Part shown: positions 1 through 7,820 of the stretch, piece after piece
Layout of the letters: each line of letters starts with the position of its first letter
Position numbering within the stretch: position 1 is the first letter of the stretch
Assembly: GCF_006539525.1 (NCBI RefSeq)
Contig: NZ_BJNE01000005.1
Span: 1-64,000, forward strand
DNA from: Glutamicibacter nicotianae
GTDB taxonomy: Bacteria > Actinomycetota > Actinomycetes > Actinomycetales > Micrococcaceae
Length of the DNA stretch: 64,000 nt
Direction: 5' to 3'
Notes under the pieces: model-generated
Database searches by the model: none
Told to the model about the DNA's origin: nothing
The model's input: the letters and a program-made list of their open reading frames with translations, nothing else
Position numbers and translations under genes: made by a program

Positions 1-57
1 GAGATGCGCGAGGTCTGCGGTCAGGGAATCTGCCGCGAGTGTTGAAGCTTGTGCCAT
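1..57 (-). CDS. N-terminal fragment of an unidentified protein
   Basis: An ATG on the minus strand at 57 opens a frame that stays open for 19 codons to the window edge (it begins MAQASTLAAD). The gene is divergent from the GntR regulator, with about 150 bp between them, so it may be that regulator's target. Nineteen residues are too few to name a family. The start codon choice is also unconfirmed. Confidence 0.4.
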   Translation of the reverse strand, partial: MAQASTLAADSLTADLAHL

Positions 58-207
58 TGCCCATTCCTAAATGTATGAATTGCCGACAACTGATATATCA
101 ATCTGCAATTCACTGTATGATGGAACTCACACCCCGGTCAATGGGTAACCGAAAATATTTCAGTACGCAGTAATCATGCCGAACAGAGCAGAGAAATCGG
201 AGTCAGG

Positions 208-867
208 ATGACAATCACCACGCAGCTCCCCCTGGGCGCCGAATCGATGGCTGAGCGCGCCTACCAGGTCTTGCGCGACCGGCTCATCATGATGGACATC
301 GCCCCCGGCGACCCGATCAACGAAGCCCAGCTGGTCGCCGAGCTCGGCATCGGACGCACTCCCCTGCGCGAAGCGCTCAAGCGCCTGGAGGTCGACCACC
401 TGGTGCAGTCCTACCCGCGCCGCGGCACCTTCGCTAGCCGCGTGGATATCACCGAACTGGCTGATATCACCGAAGTCCGGCAGGCCCTCGAGCCTTTGGC
501 CGCGGCCAAAGCCGCCGTGCTCCAGGGAGGCAGCGCACGAGCTGGCATCCAGACTACCTTGGCGGCGGTCCAGCAGCTCTCGGGCGAGAACCTGAGACGC
601 ACGCTCATGGAGAACGACCTCGAAGTGCACCGGTTGATTTACCAGGCAGCCGGCAACCACCATCTGGAGCAGACGCTGATCCGCCTGGATAATCTGGCCA
701 CTCGCATCTGGTGCATGGCACTGGATCGCCTGCCCAGCATCGATGAGCACATCGACGAGCACGTAGCATTGCTCCAGGCGATTCTCGATGGCAACGCGCA
801 ACGCGCGCAGGAGCTGGCGCTGGAGCATATCGTCCATTTCGAGAAGTCGGTTCGGTCCGTTCTCTAG
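208..867 (+). CDS. GntR-family transcriptional regulator, FadR/FCD subgroup
   Basis: This 219-residue protein has an N-terminal winged helix (about residues 15-80) with the GntR pattern LRDRLIMMDIAPGDPINE followed by GIGRTPLREALKRL, the recognition-helix region. A helical FCD-type ligand-binding domain follows (about 85-215), with conserved acidic and histidine positions (END..VHR, H..EH). FCD regulators usually sense organic acids or metabolites and act as dimeric repressors. The start is supported by a GGAG sequence upstream. Its 3' end overlaps the end of the convergent PucR remnant. The probable target is the divergent gene at the window edge. The effector cannot be read from sequence. 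Confidence 0.9.
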   Translation: MTITTQLPLGAESMAERAYQVLRDRLIMMDIAPGDPINEAQLVAELGIGRTPLREALKRLEVDHLVQSYPRRGTFASRVDITELADITEVRQALEPLAAAKAAVLQGGSARAGIQTTLAAVQQLSGENLRRTLMENDLEVHRLIYQAAGNHHLEQTLIRLDNLATRIWCMALDRLPSIDEHIDEHVALLQAILDGNAQRAQELALEHIVHFEKSVRSVL

Positions 868-2300
868 GTCCCTACACGCGGCGTGCGCACGTGTTGCGGC
901 CTGCCCATGGCCAGCCAGCGGGCCAAATACACCCGCAGCAGCCGGCCGCCTTCATGCAGGTCGCCGCAGAGCAGCGCGAAGATCCTCGCCAGGCGCTTAT
1001 GCAGCGTCTGGCGCTCCAGATAGAGCTGATGGGCTGCATTCGTCGTATTGCATCCGGCATCCAGCCACACCAGCAGCGTGGCCAGCCGCACGTTGCCGCG
1101 CTGGTCCTCGTACTACAGCAAGTTCCCCAGCTGCTCTGTAATGAAATGATCCAGATCCTCCCGGTGCCCGAACTTCGCCGCCAGCCTCTCCAGCGCATGG
1201 TCCGACGCATCGCGCACCCTGCCCTGGTCCAGGGTGGACTCGGGAAATGATTCCAAGACCAGTGCCTCGGCCAGGGACCACTGCGCGCGCCAGATCCCCT
1301 CGGCCGAAGGGCCGGCGCAGCATTCAACCGACAGTCCCGCCAGGCCGCGGTGCAGGCTGGCGATCGCTTCCCGCCGGGCCCCGCGCGGATCACCCGAGGC
1401 GAGCGCGAGCAGCGCCTGGAACCGCCCGCTCTCCAGCTAGGTGCGGATTGAGGGCAGCGCCAGGTGCAGCTGGCGCGGATCCTGGCCATGTCGTAGCTTT
1501 GGAATACCAGCATCATCACCGGCCCGTCGCTGCCGATCTGCGCCTGCCGCGCCAAGTCAGCCGCGAAGAGCCCGTCGGCGCCGATGGCAATGGCCTGCAG
1601 CAGCGACGTATTGGCCGCCTGCACCGCACTCGGCCGGTAATGCTGGGCATAGGCCAGGCCGACGATGCTGCCCAACCGTTTGGCCACCAGCTCCAGCCGC
1701 TCAGCGGACACCGACTCGGAGCCGAGGAGCACCAGCCGGGCTGCAGTATCGCTGCCGATGAACAGGTCCGTGGCCACTTCCAACGCTTCGGCCTGCGCCA
1801 CGCCAGCCTCGGCCGCCAGACTGGATTCGGCAATCATCCGGCCGCCCAATTCCTACAGCACCGCGCACGATCCCAGTGCCTGCTCGATCATTTCCAGCAG
1901 CTGCCGCAAGTTGGGTCCAGCCGAGGCCATGTGCCTGGCCAGCAGCTGGGCAATCTCGTCGTCCTGCTGCAGGGCCGAGGCGTACTCGGAGACGATGCGG
2001 CGGTTGGTTCCCTCGGCCAGTTCCACAAAGGGCACGGTGGCCTCCAGCCGGTAGAGCGGCAGCCCGAGCTGCTGGGCATGCTCGATGAACCGCTGCGGGA
2101 TCCTGGTTTCCGGAACCAGCGGCTCGAGCACCAGCGCCGCCACGCCGCGCTCGGACAGCGAATCCAGATAGGCCAGCTGCGCCTCGGGCTTCAGGTGGAA
2201 AACGGCTTCCCCGGTCGTGAGCAGCAGCTCGTTGCCGTGCAGCAGGCCGGCAATGCCGAACTTCTGCACAACTCCAATGCCTCCATTTCGGCCCGGGTCG
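864..2300 (-). pseudogene. Decayed PucR-family transcriptional regulator
   Basis: Reading leftward, the remnant has a PucR N-terminal domain signature (LLHGNELLLTTGEAVF), a central region, and a C-terminal PucR helix-turn-helix (WLDAGCNTTNAAHQLYLERQ, decoded at about 1000-1065). The frame is broken by TAG codons at 1853-1855, 1437-1439 and 1113-1115, and by a frameshift near 1478-1490. The first residues of the N-terminal domain are missing at the junction with the permease remnant, near 2280-2318. PucR proteins control purine or pyrimidine catabolism, which fits the adjacent permease remnant and cytosine deaminase. The whole unit is very unlikely to yield a working regulator. Confidence 0.85.
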
Positions 2301-2317
2301 CCACCCGGGGCGGCATC

Positions 2318-2764
2318 ATGGCAGTGCCCTACTTCATTTTCGAGCGCAAGCACAAGGACTTCTCCTACCCGTTCCTCGATCCGAAGTCCTCACGCCTGAA
2401 GTCGGTCAACTGGTCGGCGTTCGTCGCCTTCGCCGCCGGCATCGTGATGACCTGGATGTGCATGTACGGCTCGGTTCCCGCGCTGCAGGGTTCGATCGCC
2501 AGCGCCGTGGGCGGCATCGATTTCTCATGGCCGGGCGGAACGCTCACCGGCGCCGCGGTCTACTTCGCCCTGGGCTACCCCCGCTTCCGGGCCCGGATCA
2601 ACGCCGGGGTTCCGCTGGGACTGAAGATGGACCTGTCCGAGGGTGCATTCATCAAGGAGTTCAGCAGCGCCGAGGACCCGCGCAAGGAGCAGCATGTGGC
2701 CAGCAGGCCGGCTGCTCTTCCCGAACCAGATGCCGCTCCAGAGAAGGCCCCGGCTGGCAGCTAA
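2318..2764 (+). pseudogene. C-terminal remnant of an NCS1-type nucleobase permease
   Basis: The last 148 codons of a permease remain, starting around MAVPYFIFERKHKDF and containing two hydrophobic segments (VNWSAFVAFAAGIVMTW and a segment ending GAAVYFALG), followed by a charged cytoplasmic tail. NCS1 cytosine/purine/allantoin permeases have about 450-500 residues and 12 membrane segments, so roughly two thirds of the gene is gone. The missing part faces the missing 5' end of the divergent pucR remnant. One deletion across the divergent promoter region would explain both losses. An ATG is present at the join, but the product could not form a transporter. Confidence 0.75.
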
Positions 2765-2847
2765 CCTGCTGGAATAGAATATTCGGCTGGCGCCGACTCC
2801 GGAACCCCGGACACGGCGCCAAGCACGTACAAAGAAAGGACGACCCG

Positions 2848-3312
2848 ATGACCCAGGAAACGATGGACGAGACAGGCTACGAGGCGGCACTGCAGGCTGC
2901 GCGCGCCGGCGCTGCCGAAGGCGGCGTGCCGATCGGCTCCAGCCTGGCCGGAGCGGAAGGAGTCATCGCGGCCGGGCACAACCGGCGGGTGCAGCAGGGC
3001 GACCCGACCGCGCATGCCGAGATCGACGCTCTGCGCGCGGCCGGGCGGCGCAGCAGCTACCGCGACCTGACGCTGTACACCACGCTGGCTCCCTGCGCCC
3101 TATGCTCCGGGGCCATTGTCCTGTTCAAGATCCCGCGGGTGATCGTCGGCGAGGACCGCACCTTCAGCGGGGAGATCGCCTGGCTGCGCGAGCGCGGCGT
3201 GCTGGTCGAGGTCCTTCAGGACCAGCGCGCCGAAGCGCTGATGGAGCGCTTCATCGCCGAGCACCCCGAAATCTGGAACGAAGATATTGCCGAGGAACCA
3301 GCTGGCAGTTGA
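2848..3312 (+). CDS. Cytosine deaminase, fungal FCY1-like type
   Basis: This 154-residue zinc deaminase has the HAE motif (TAHAEIDALR) and the PCxxC motif (TLAPCALCSGAI). The C-terminal half closely resembles yeast Fcy1 (TTLAPCALCSGAIV.., IPRVIVGEDRTF, ending in an NEDIAEE-like segment). It would hydrolyse cytosine to uracil and ammonia in the cytoplasm. An AAAGAAAGGA ribosome site precedes the ATG by a few bases. The gene is intact although the permease remnant 83 bp upstream and the PucR regulator are broken. A guanine or tRNA-adenosine deaminase is less likely given the Fcy1-like C-terminus. Confidence 0.85.
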   Translation: MTQETMDETGYEAALQAARAGAAEGGVPIGSSLAGAEGVIAAGHNRRVQQGDPTAHAEIDALRAAGRRSSYRDLTLYTTLAPCALCSGAIVLFKIPRVIVGEDRTFSGEIAWLRERGVLVEVLQDQRAEALMERFIAEHPEIWNEDIAEEPAGS

Positions 3313-3426
3313 CTGCTTCATCACGCCCCGCAACACCGGGCAATGTCTGGCCGCCCGCGGCGGAGCTATCTACTGCGGGGTCGCGGGTCGCGGAAGTAGC
3401 TCAGCAGGTATCGGAAATTAAAGCTC

Positions 3427-3455
3427 TTGACTGTGACATGCACCACTGGAATGAT
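3427..3455 (+). promoter_or_regulatory. Promoter of the creatininase-BCCT operon
   Basis: TTGACT (3427-3432) and AATGAT (3450-3455) are separated by 17 bp. The sequence around the -35 box (CTTGACtGTGAC) is almost the same as in the creatinase promoter, and an operator starts 5 bp after the -10 box. Confidence 0.6.
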
Positions 3456-3460
3456 TTAGC

Positions 3461-3485
3461 GCAACAGTGTTGCACTCATCGCAAC
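3461..3485 (+). promoter_or_regulatory. Tripartite operator, GCAAC-N3-GTTGC-N7-GCAAC
   Basis: A 13-bp palindrome GCAACAGTGTTGC (3461-3473) is followed after 7 bp by another GCAAC half-site (3481-3485), just downstream of the promoter. The same arrangement is found at 6252-6276 before creatinase. The local IclR regulator is the natural candidate to bind it; that link is inferred. Confidence 0.65.
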
Positions 3486-3553
3486 TAAAATTTTCCAGGA
3501 TCTCGCAAGGCGATCACCCTTTCCCAACTCCTGACATTGCCTAGGAGGCAACG

Positions 3554-4348
3554 ATGCCCTCTGTGTTCATCGAAGAACTCGACGCCGAATCTTACGCCAC
3601 AATGGTGGCCCGCGAAGGCTCGACCATCATCATCCCGACCGGTGCCACCGAGCAGCACGGCCCGCACATGCCACTAGGCGTGGACGCCATGCTGTCCAGG
3701 GCCATCGCCGGCATCGTGGCCGAGAAGATCGGAGCCTTGGTAGCACCGGTCTTCTCCTACGGATACAAGTCGCAGCCGCGTTCCGGCGGCGGCAACCACC
3801 GGGTCGGCACCACGAGCCTGGGCGCCGCGGCCCTGACTGGCATGGTCGACGACGTGGTCACGTCCTTAATCGCCCAGGGCTTCACGAACGTAGTCGTGCT
3901 CAACGGCCATTTCGAGAACTACCAGTTCATCTACGAGGGCCTTGACAACGCCGTCGCCCGCGCCCGCGCCACGGGGTCCGAATCCCGTGCCGTACTGCTG
4001 TCCTATTGGGACTTCGTCGACGAGGCAACGTTGGAAAAGGTATTCCCTGACGGCTTCCTGGGATGGGATATCGAGCACGGAGGGGTGCTTGAGACCTCGC
4101 TGATGCTCCTGTTGCATCCGCAGAAAGTGGACATGACCCGCGTGGTGGACCACCCGCCGGCCAAATTGACCCCGTACGACATCTTCCCCGAGGATCCCGC
4201 GCGCACCCCGCCTACCGGCTGCCTCTCCAGCGCCGCCGGCGCCAGCGCCGAAAAGGGCCAACTGCTGCTGGATGCGGTCACGGCTGCCGTAGCCGATTCG
4301 CTCCAGGGCGAGCTGCTCTTGGGATCCATCCAGGTGGAGGTCGAGTAG
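3554..4348 (+). CDS. Creatininase (creatinine amidohydrolase)
   Basis: The enzyme interconverts creatinine and creatine in the cytoplasm. The 264-residue sequence follows known bacterial creatininases along its length: the metal-binding GATEQHGPHMPLGVDA stretch, YGYKSQPRSGGGNH with the GTTSL motif, NGHFEN, and LSYWDFV followed by the GWDIEHGGVLETSLML segment carrying the second set of metal ligands. An AGGAGG ribosome site precedes the ATG. The gene is separated by one base from the BCCT transporter, so the two are probably co-transcribed. Its promoter and operator match those of the creatinase gene 2 kb downstream, which supports a dedicated creatinine pathway. Confidence 0.93.
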   Translation: MPSVFIEELDAESYATMVAREGSTIIIPTGATEQHGPHMPLGVDAMLSRAIAGIVAEKIGALVAPVFSYGYKSQPRSGGGNHRVGTTSLGAAALTGMVDDVVTSLIAQGFTNVVVLNGHFENYQFIYEGLDNAVARARATGSESRAVLLSYWDFVDEATLEKVFPDGFLGWDIEHGGVLETSLMLLLHPQKVDMTRVVDHPPAKLTPYDIFPEDPARTPPTGCLSSAAGASAEKGQLLLDAVTAAVADSLQGELLLGSIQVEVE

Positions 4349-4349
4349 C

Positions 4350-6077
4350 ATGTCCCTCAACGAAACCGAACGGAAGAACGCCCGGAAGGGCGAGGGCTCA
4401 AGCCAGGCGCCCGTCGAAGTGCCCCGTTTCATGGGACGCGTGATCCCGCCCTTGGATCGCCTGCTCATCCGGATTATCCCGCCCGCATTGATCGTCGCGG
4501 TGCTGCTCTGGGTACTGCTTTCCCCCGAGCAGGCATCGGCGGCCATCTCCGAGATGCGCACCTTTGTCACCGGGAAATTCACTTGGCTGTTCATCCTGTA
4601 CTCGGTCTTCACCGTGGTGATGTGCCTCTGGCTGTCGATGAGCAAGGTCGGCAGAATCCGCCTGGGCGGGCCCAAGGCCAAGCCCGAGCACAGCAAGTTC
4701 GCCTGGTACTCCATGCTCTTCGCATGCGGCCAGGGCATCGGCCTGATCTTCTGGTCCGTCGCAGAACCGATCATGCTGCGCGACGAGAACCCTGTCATCC
4801 CGTCCACCACGCCTGCCGGCGCAGCCGAAGGCGGGATCGTGTGGACCTACTTCCACTGGGGACTGACCGCCTGGGCCATGTACTGCGTGGTGGCGGTCTG
4901 CCTGGCCTACTCGCACCACAACCTGGGCAAGACACTGACCTTCCGCGAAGCCACCGTGGACATCCTGCCCCGCTGGTCGCGACGCGGCGCGGGCGTCATC
5001 ATCGAGCTGCTGGCCATCATCGCCACCGTGCTAGGCCTGGCGACCTCGTTCGGATTCGCCACCTTGCAATTCACTTCCGGGCTCTCCTCGTTCACCGGCC
5101 TGTCTTCCAGTCCTGCCCTGTGGCTGGTCGTCATCGCGATCTTCGCGGGCATCACTTGCATCTCCGCTATCGTGGGCATCAGCAAGGGCATGGCGCGCAT
5201 TTCCAGCCTGAACTCCATTCTGAGCATTGTGCTGGTCGGTGCGGTGCTGGTCTTCGGCCCTACGCTGTATATCGTCTCGATGCTCTCGCAGACCTTTGGC
5301 AGCTTCATGGCCAATTTCGTGAATATGAGCCTCTGGACCGATGCCAGCATCACCTCCAGCCCCCTGGCCAGCTGGCAGGACAGCTGGAATGGCTGGTGGA
5401 CGGTATTCATCTGGTGCTGGGTCATCGCCTTTTCGCCGTTCGTGGCAGGGTTCATCGCGCGGATTTCGCGCGGCCGCACCATCCGCGAATTCGTCATCGG
5501 CGTGACCATCATCCCCACGCTCATCGTGATGATCTGGGTCGGAGTCATCGGGGCGAGCGCGATCTACTATGACGATGCGAGCAACCGGAACATCAGCGAT
5601 GCCGTGTCCGCGGACACCTCGGCCGGCCTGTTCGCGATGCTCGAGCACCTTCCGCTGGTCGGCACGATCCTGCTGGTGGTCTCCACCATCCTGGTCGCGA
5701 CCTACTATGTCACCTCGCTGGATTCCGGGATCTATGCGCTCAGCGAGTTCGTCTCGGCGCCAAACAAGTCCGGACCGGTCTTCCGCGTGGTGCTGGTGCT
5801 GAGCATCGCCACCGTCGCCACGGTGCTGCTCACCCTGGGCGGCACGGCGGTGGTCGATACGGTCCAGACGGGCACCATCATCGGAGCCTTCCCGTTCTCC
5901 TTCGTGATCATCTTGATGATCATCAACCTGATTCGGCGATTGATCAAGCGCGACAAGGCAATCAAGCAGCTGGAGAAGGACATCAACAATCCCGACCCGA
6001 ACCTTGTTTTCGTCGCTGACCCCGACGGCGATGGTGCGATCCTCAAGGAGGTCCCAGGACAGGAACGGCACACCTAG
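4350..6077 (+). CDS. BCCT-family transporter, probably for creatinine/creatine or a betaine-like compound
   Basis: This 575-residue protein has about 12 membrane helices and the BCCT signature region (WTVFIWCWVIAFSPFVAGF followed by ARISRGRTIREFV), with the tryptophan-rich segment that forms the substrate pocket. BCCT carriers import quaternary ammonium or related compounds, usually with Na+ or H+. It starts one base after the creatininase stop codon, so the two genes are probably translationally linked. Creatinine, creatine or sarcosine are likely substrates from context. A hairpin terminator follows at 6099-6146. The C-terminal tail is charged and cytoplasmic. Confidence 0.9.
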   Translation: MSLNETERKNARKGEGSSQAPVEVPRFMGRVIPPLDRLLIRIIPPALIVAVLLWVLLSPEQASAAISEMRTFVTGKFTWLFILYSVFTVVMCLWLSMSKVGRIRLGGPKAKPEHSKFAWYSMLFACGQGIGLIFWSVAEPIMLRDENPVIPSTTPAGAAEGGIVWTYFHWGLTAWAMYCVVAVCLAYSHHNLGKTLTFREATVDILPRWSRRGAGVIIELLAIIATVLGLATSFGFATLQFTSGLSSFTGLSSSPALWLVVIAIFAGITCISAIVGISKGMARISSLNSILSIVLVGAVLVFGPTLYIVSMLSQTFGSFMANFVNMSLWTDASITSSPLASWQDSWNGWWTVFIWCWVIAFSPFVAGFIARISRGRTIREFVIGVTIIPTLIVMIWVGVIGASAIYYDDASNRNISDAVSADTSAGLFAMLEHLPLVGTILLVVSTILVATYYVTSLDSGIYALSEFVSAPNKSGPVFRVVLVLSIATVATVLLTLGGTAVVDTVQTGTIIGAFPFSFVIILMIINLIRRLIKRDKAIKQLEKDINNPDPNLVFVADPDGDGAILKEVPGQERHT

Positions 6078-6098
6078 GCAGTGGATCCGGCATCGGAA

Positions 6099-6146
6099 CG
6101 AAGGCCGCGGAACTCGTCATATTGAGTTCCGCGGCCTTCGCATTTT
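6099..6146 (+). terminator. Rho-independent terminator after the BCCT gene
   Basis: A 17-bp perfect stem (6099-6115 with 6124-6140, arms ending GGAACTC/GAGTTCC) has an 8-nt loop and is followed by CATTTTCC. It lies 21 bp after the stop codon. Confidence 0.8.
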
Positions 6147-6218
6147 CCGGTCACTTCCGGGATTCATACAGATCATTCCAGATTTACCGCTCTGCAGAAA
6201 AAGTTTTCACAATCGCCC

Positions 6219-6247
6219 TTGACAGTGACGCGGGGCACACATAATCT
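6219..6247 (+). promoter_or_regulatory. Promoter of the creatinase gene
   Basis: A near-consensus promoter with TTGACA (6219-6224), a 17-bp spacer and TAATCT (6242-6247). The operator begins 4 bp downstream. Confidence 0.75.
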
Positions 6248-6251
6248 AAAT

Positions 6252-6276
6252 GCAACGGCGTTGCAGTGAGCGCAAC
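6252..6276 (+). promoter_or_regulatory. Second copy of the tripartite operator
   Basis: GCAACGGCGTTGC (6252-6264), then 7 bp, then GCAAC (6272-6276). Half-site sequence, spacing and position after the -10 box match the creatininase operator. Confidence 0.65.
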
Positions 6277-6372
6277 ACGTACTTCTTCTCCGGCGATTCC
6301 CATGAATCCTCGCAATCCATCTGATTGGGCCGGCCTCCCTTGACAGTTGATTTCCCACAAGGAGCCAAAACC

Positions 6373-7626
6373 ATGACTACCGCCAATATCGCCACCAATG
6401 TTTCCGAACTGGCCCGACTGAAGACCCTGCACAACGGCGCCAAGGAGCAGCTGACCTTCTCGGATGCCGAGTTCGAGCGCCGCCTGGCCGGCCTGCGCCA
6501 GATCATGGCCGCGAAGTCGCTGGACGCGGTCATCCTGACCAGCTACCACGGCATCAAGTACTACTCGGACTTCCTGTACACCACCTTCGGCCGCAACTAC
6601 GCGCTGGTGGTCACCGCCAGCAACTCCACCACCGTCACCGCGAACATCGATGCCGGCATGCCATGGCGCACCAGCTACGGCGACAACATCGTGTACACCG
6701 ACTGGAAGCGCGACAACTTCTTCTACGGCCTGCAGGAAGCACTTAAGCGCGACGGCGTGAAGGCAACCCGGATCGGCGTGGAAGACGACTTCCTGCCGGG
6801 CCGCACCCGCCAGCAGATCGCCGACACCTTCGACGGCGCAACCCTGGTGGATGTCTCGCAGGACGCCATGAGCCAGCGCATGATCAAGTCCGCCGAGGAA
6901 ATCGAGGTCATCAAGCACGGTGCACGCATCGGCGACCTGGGCGGCGAAGCCATCAAGGCAGCGATCCGCGAAGGCATCAGCGAATACGAGGTCGCACTGA
7001 TCGGCACCGAGGCCATGGTGCACGAGATCGCCAAGACCTTCCCGCACCGCGAAGTGCGCGACACCTGGGTCTGGTTCCAGTCCGGCATCAACACCGACGG
7101 CGCCCACAACTGGGCCACCACCCGCAAGCTTCAGCGCGGCGACATCCTGTCGCTGAACTGCTTCCCGATGACTTCCGGCTACTACACCGCACTGGAGCGC
7201 ACCCTGTTCCTGGGCGAGCCGGATGCCCGCAGCCTGGAACTGTGGAACATCAACGTCGAGGTGCACAAGCGCGGCCTGGAGCTGATCAAGCCAGGTGCCG
7301 TCTGCAAGGACATCGCCGCCGAGCTGAACGAGATCTACATCGCCCACGGCCTGCTGCCGAACCGCACCTTCGGCTACGGCCACTCCTTCGGCGTGCTCTC
7401 GCACTACTACGGACGCGAAGCAGGCCTGGAGCTGCGCGAGGACATTGAGACTGTCCTGGAGCCAGGCATGGTCGTCTCGATGGAACCGATGATCACCGTC
7501 ATGGACGGCGAGCCAGGTGCCGGCGGCTACCGCGAGCACGACATCCTGGTGATCAACGATGACAACACCGTTGAGAACATCACCAAGTTCGGCTTCGGTC
7601 CGGAGAACAACATCATCGACGCCTAA
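6373..7626 (+). CDS. Creatinase (creatine amidinohydrolase)
   Basis: The enzyme hydrolyses creatine to sarcosine and urea. The 417-residue protein has the two-domain M24 pita-bread fold without the peptidase metal site. It matches known creatinases throughout: TSYHGIKYYSDFLYTTFGR, NIVYTDWKRDN, MIKSAEEIEVIKHGARIGDLG, WFQSGINTDGAHN (containing the catalytic His) and GYGHSFGVLSHYYGREAGLE. The ATG at 6373 follows an AAGGAG site; an upstream in-frame start at 6325 lacks one. It has its own promoter and the operator shared with creatininase. A strong terminator follows. No sarcosine oxidase or urease lies in the window, so later steps are elsewhere. Confidence 0.95.
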   Translation: MTTANIATNVSELARLKTLHNGAKEQLTFSDAEFERRLAGLRQIMAAKSLDAVILTSYHGIKYYSDFLYTTFGRNYALVVTASNSTTVTANIDAGMPWRTSYGDNIVYTDWKRDNFFYGLQEALKRDGVKATRIGVEDDFLPGRTRQQIADTFDGATLVDVSQDAMSQRMIKSAEEIEVIKHGARIGDLGGEAIKAAIREGISEYEVALIGTEAMVHEIAKTFPHREVRDTWVWFQSGINTDGAHNWATTRKLQRGDILSLNCFPMTSGYYTALERTLFLGEPDARSLELWNINVEVHKRGLELIKPGAVCKDIAAELNEIYIAHGLLPNRTFGYGHSFGVLSHYYGREAGLELREDIETVLEPGMVVSMEPMITVMDGEPGAGGYREHDILVINDDNTVENITKFGFGPENNIIDA

Positions 7627-7637
7627 AGGCGAGCGAT

Positions 7638-7673
7638 AACCGTGGGGCGGGGCCCGAACCCCGCCCCACGGTT
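7638..7673 (+). terminator. Terminator after creatinase
   Basis: A 15-bp perfect GC-rich stem (7638-7652 with 7659-7673, arms AACCGTGGGGCGGGG and its complement) closes a 6-nt loop about 11 bp after the stop codon. Confidence 0.8.
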
Positions 7674-7820
7674 GCCTTAACCAACTGATGCGCGGCATGC
7701 ACGGGGGCTGCGCCAAGAACCGAGGACCACCTACCTGGTCCATAGGAACACTTCATCATTCCAGCGGCAAAGAAGCCAGGACTGGCCCAAGCCGCTACCC
7801 TCCAGAGGCGGTTTCACACC

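Noticed and set aside
7681-7820. Guanidine (ykkC) riboswitch before the MHS transporter
   Set aside because: The conserved core sequences are not seen; only generic hairpins are present.
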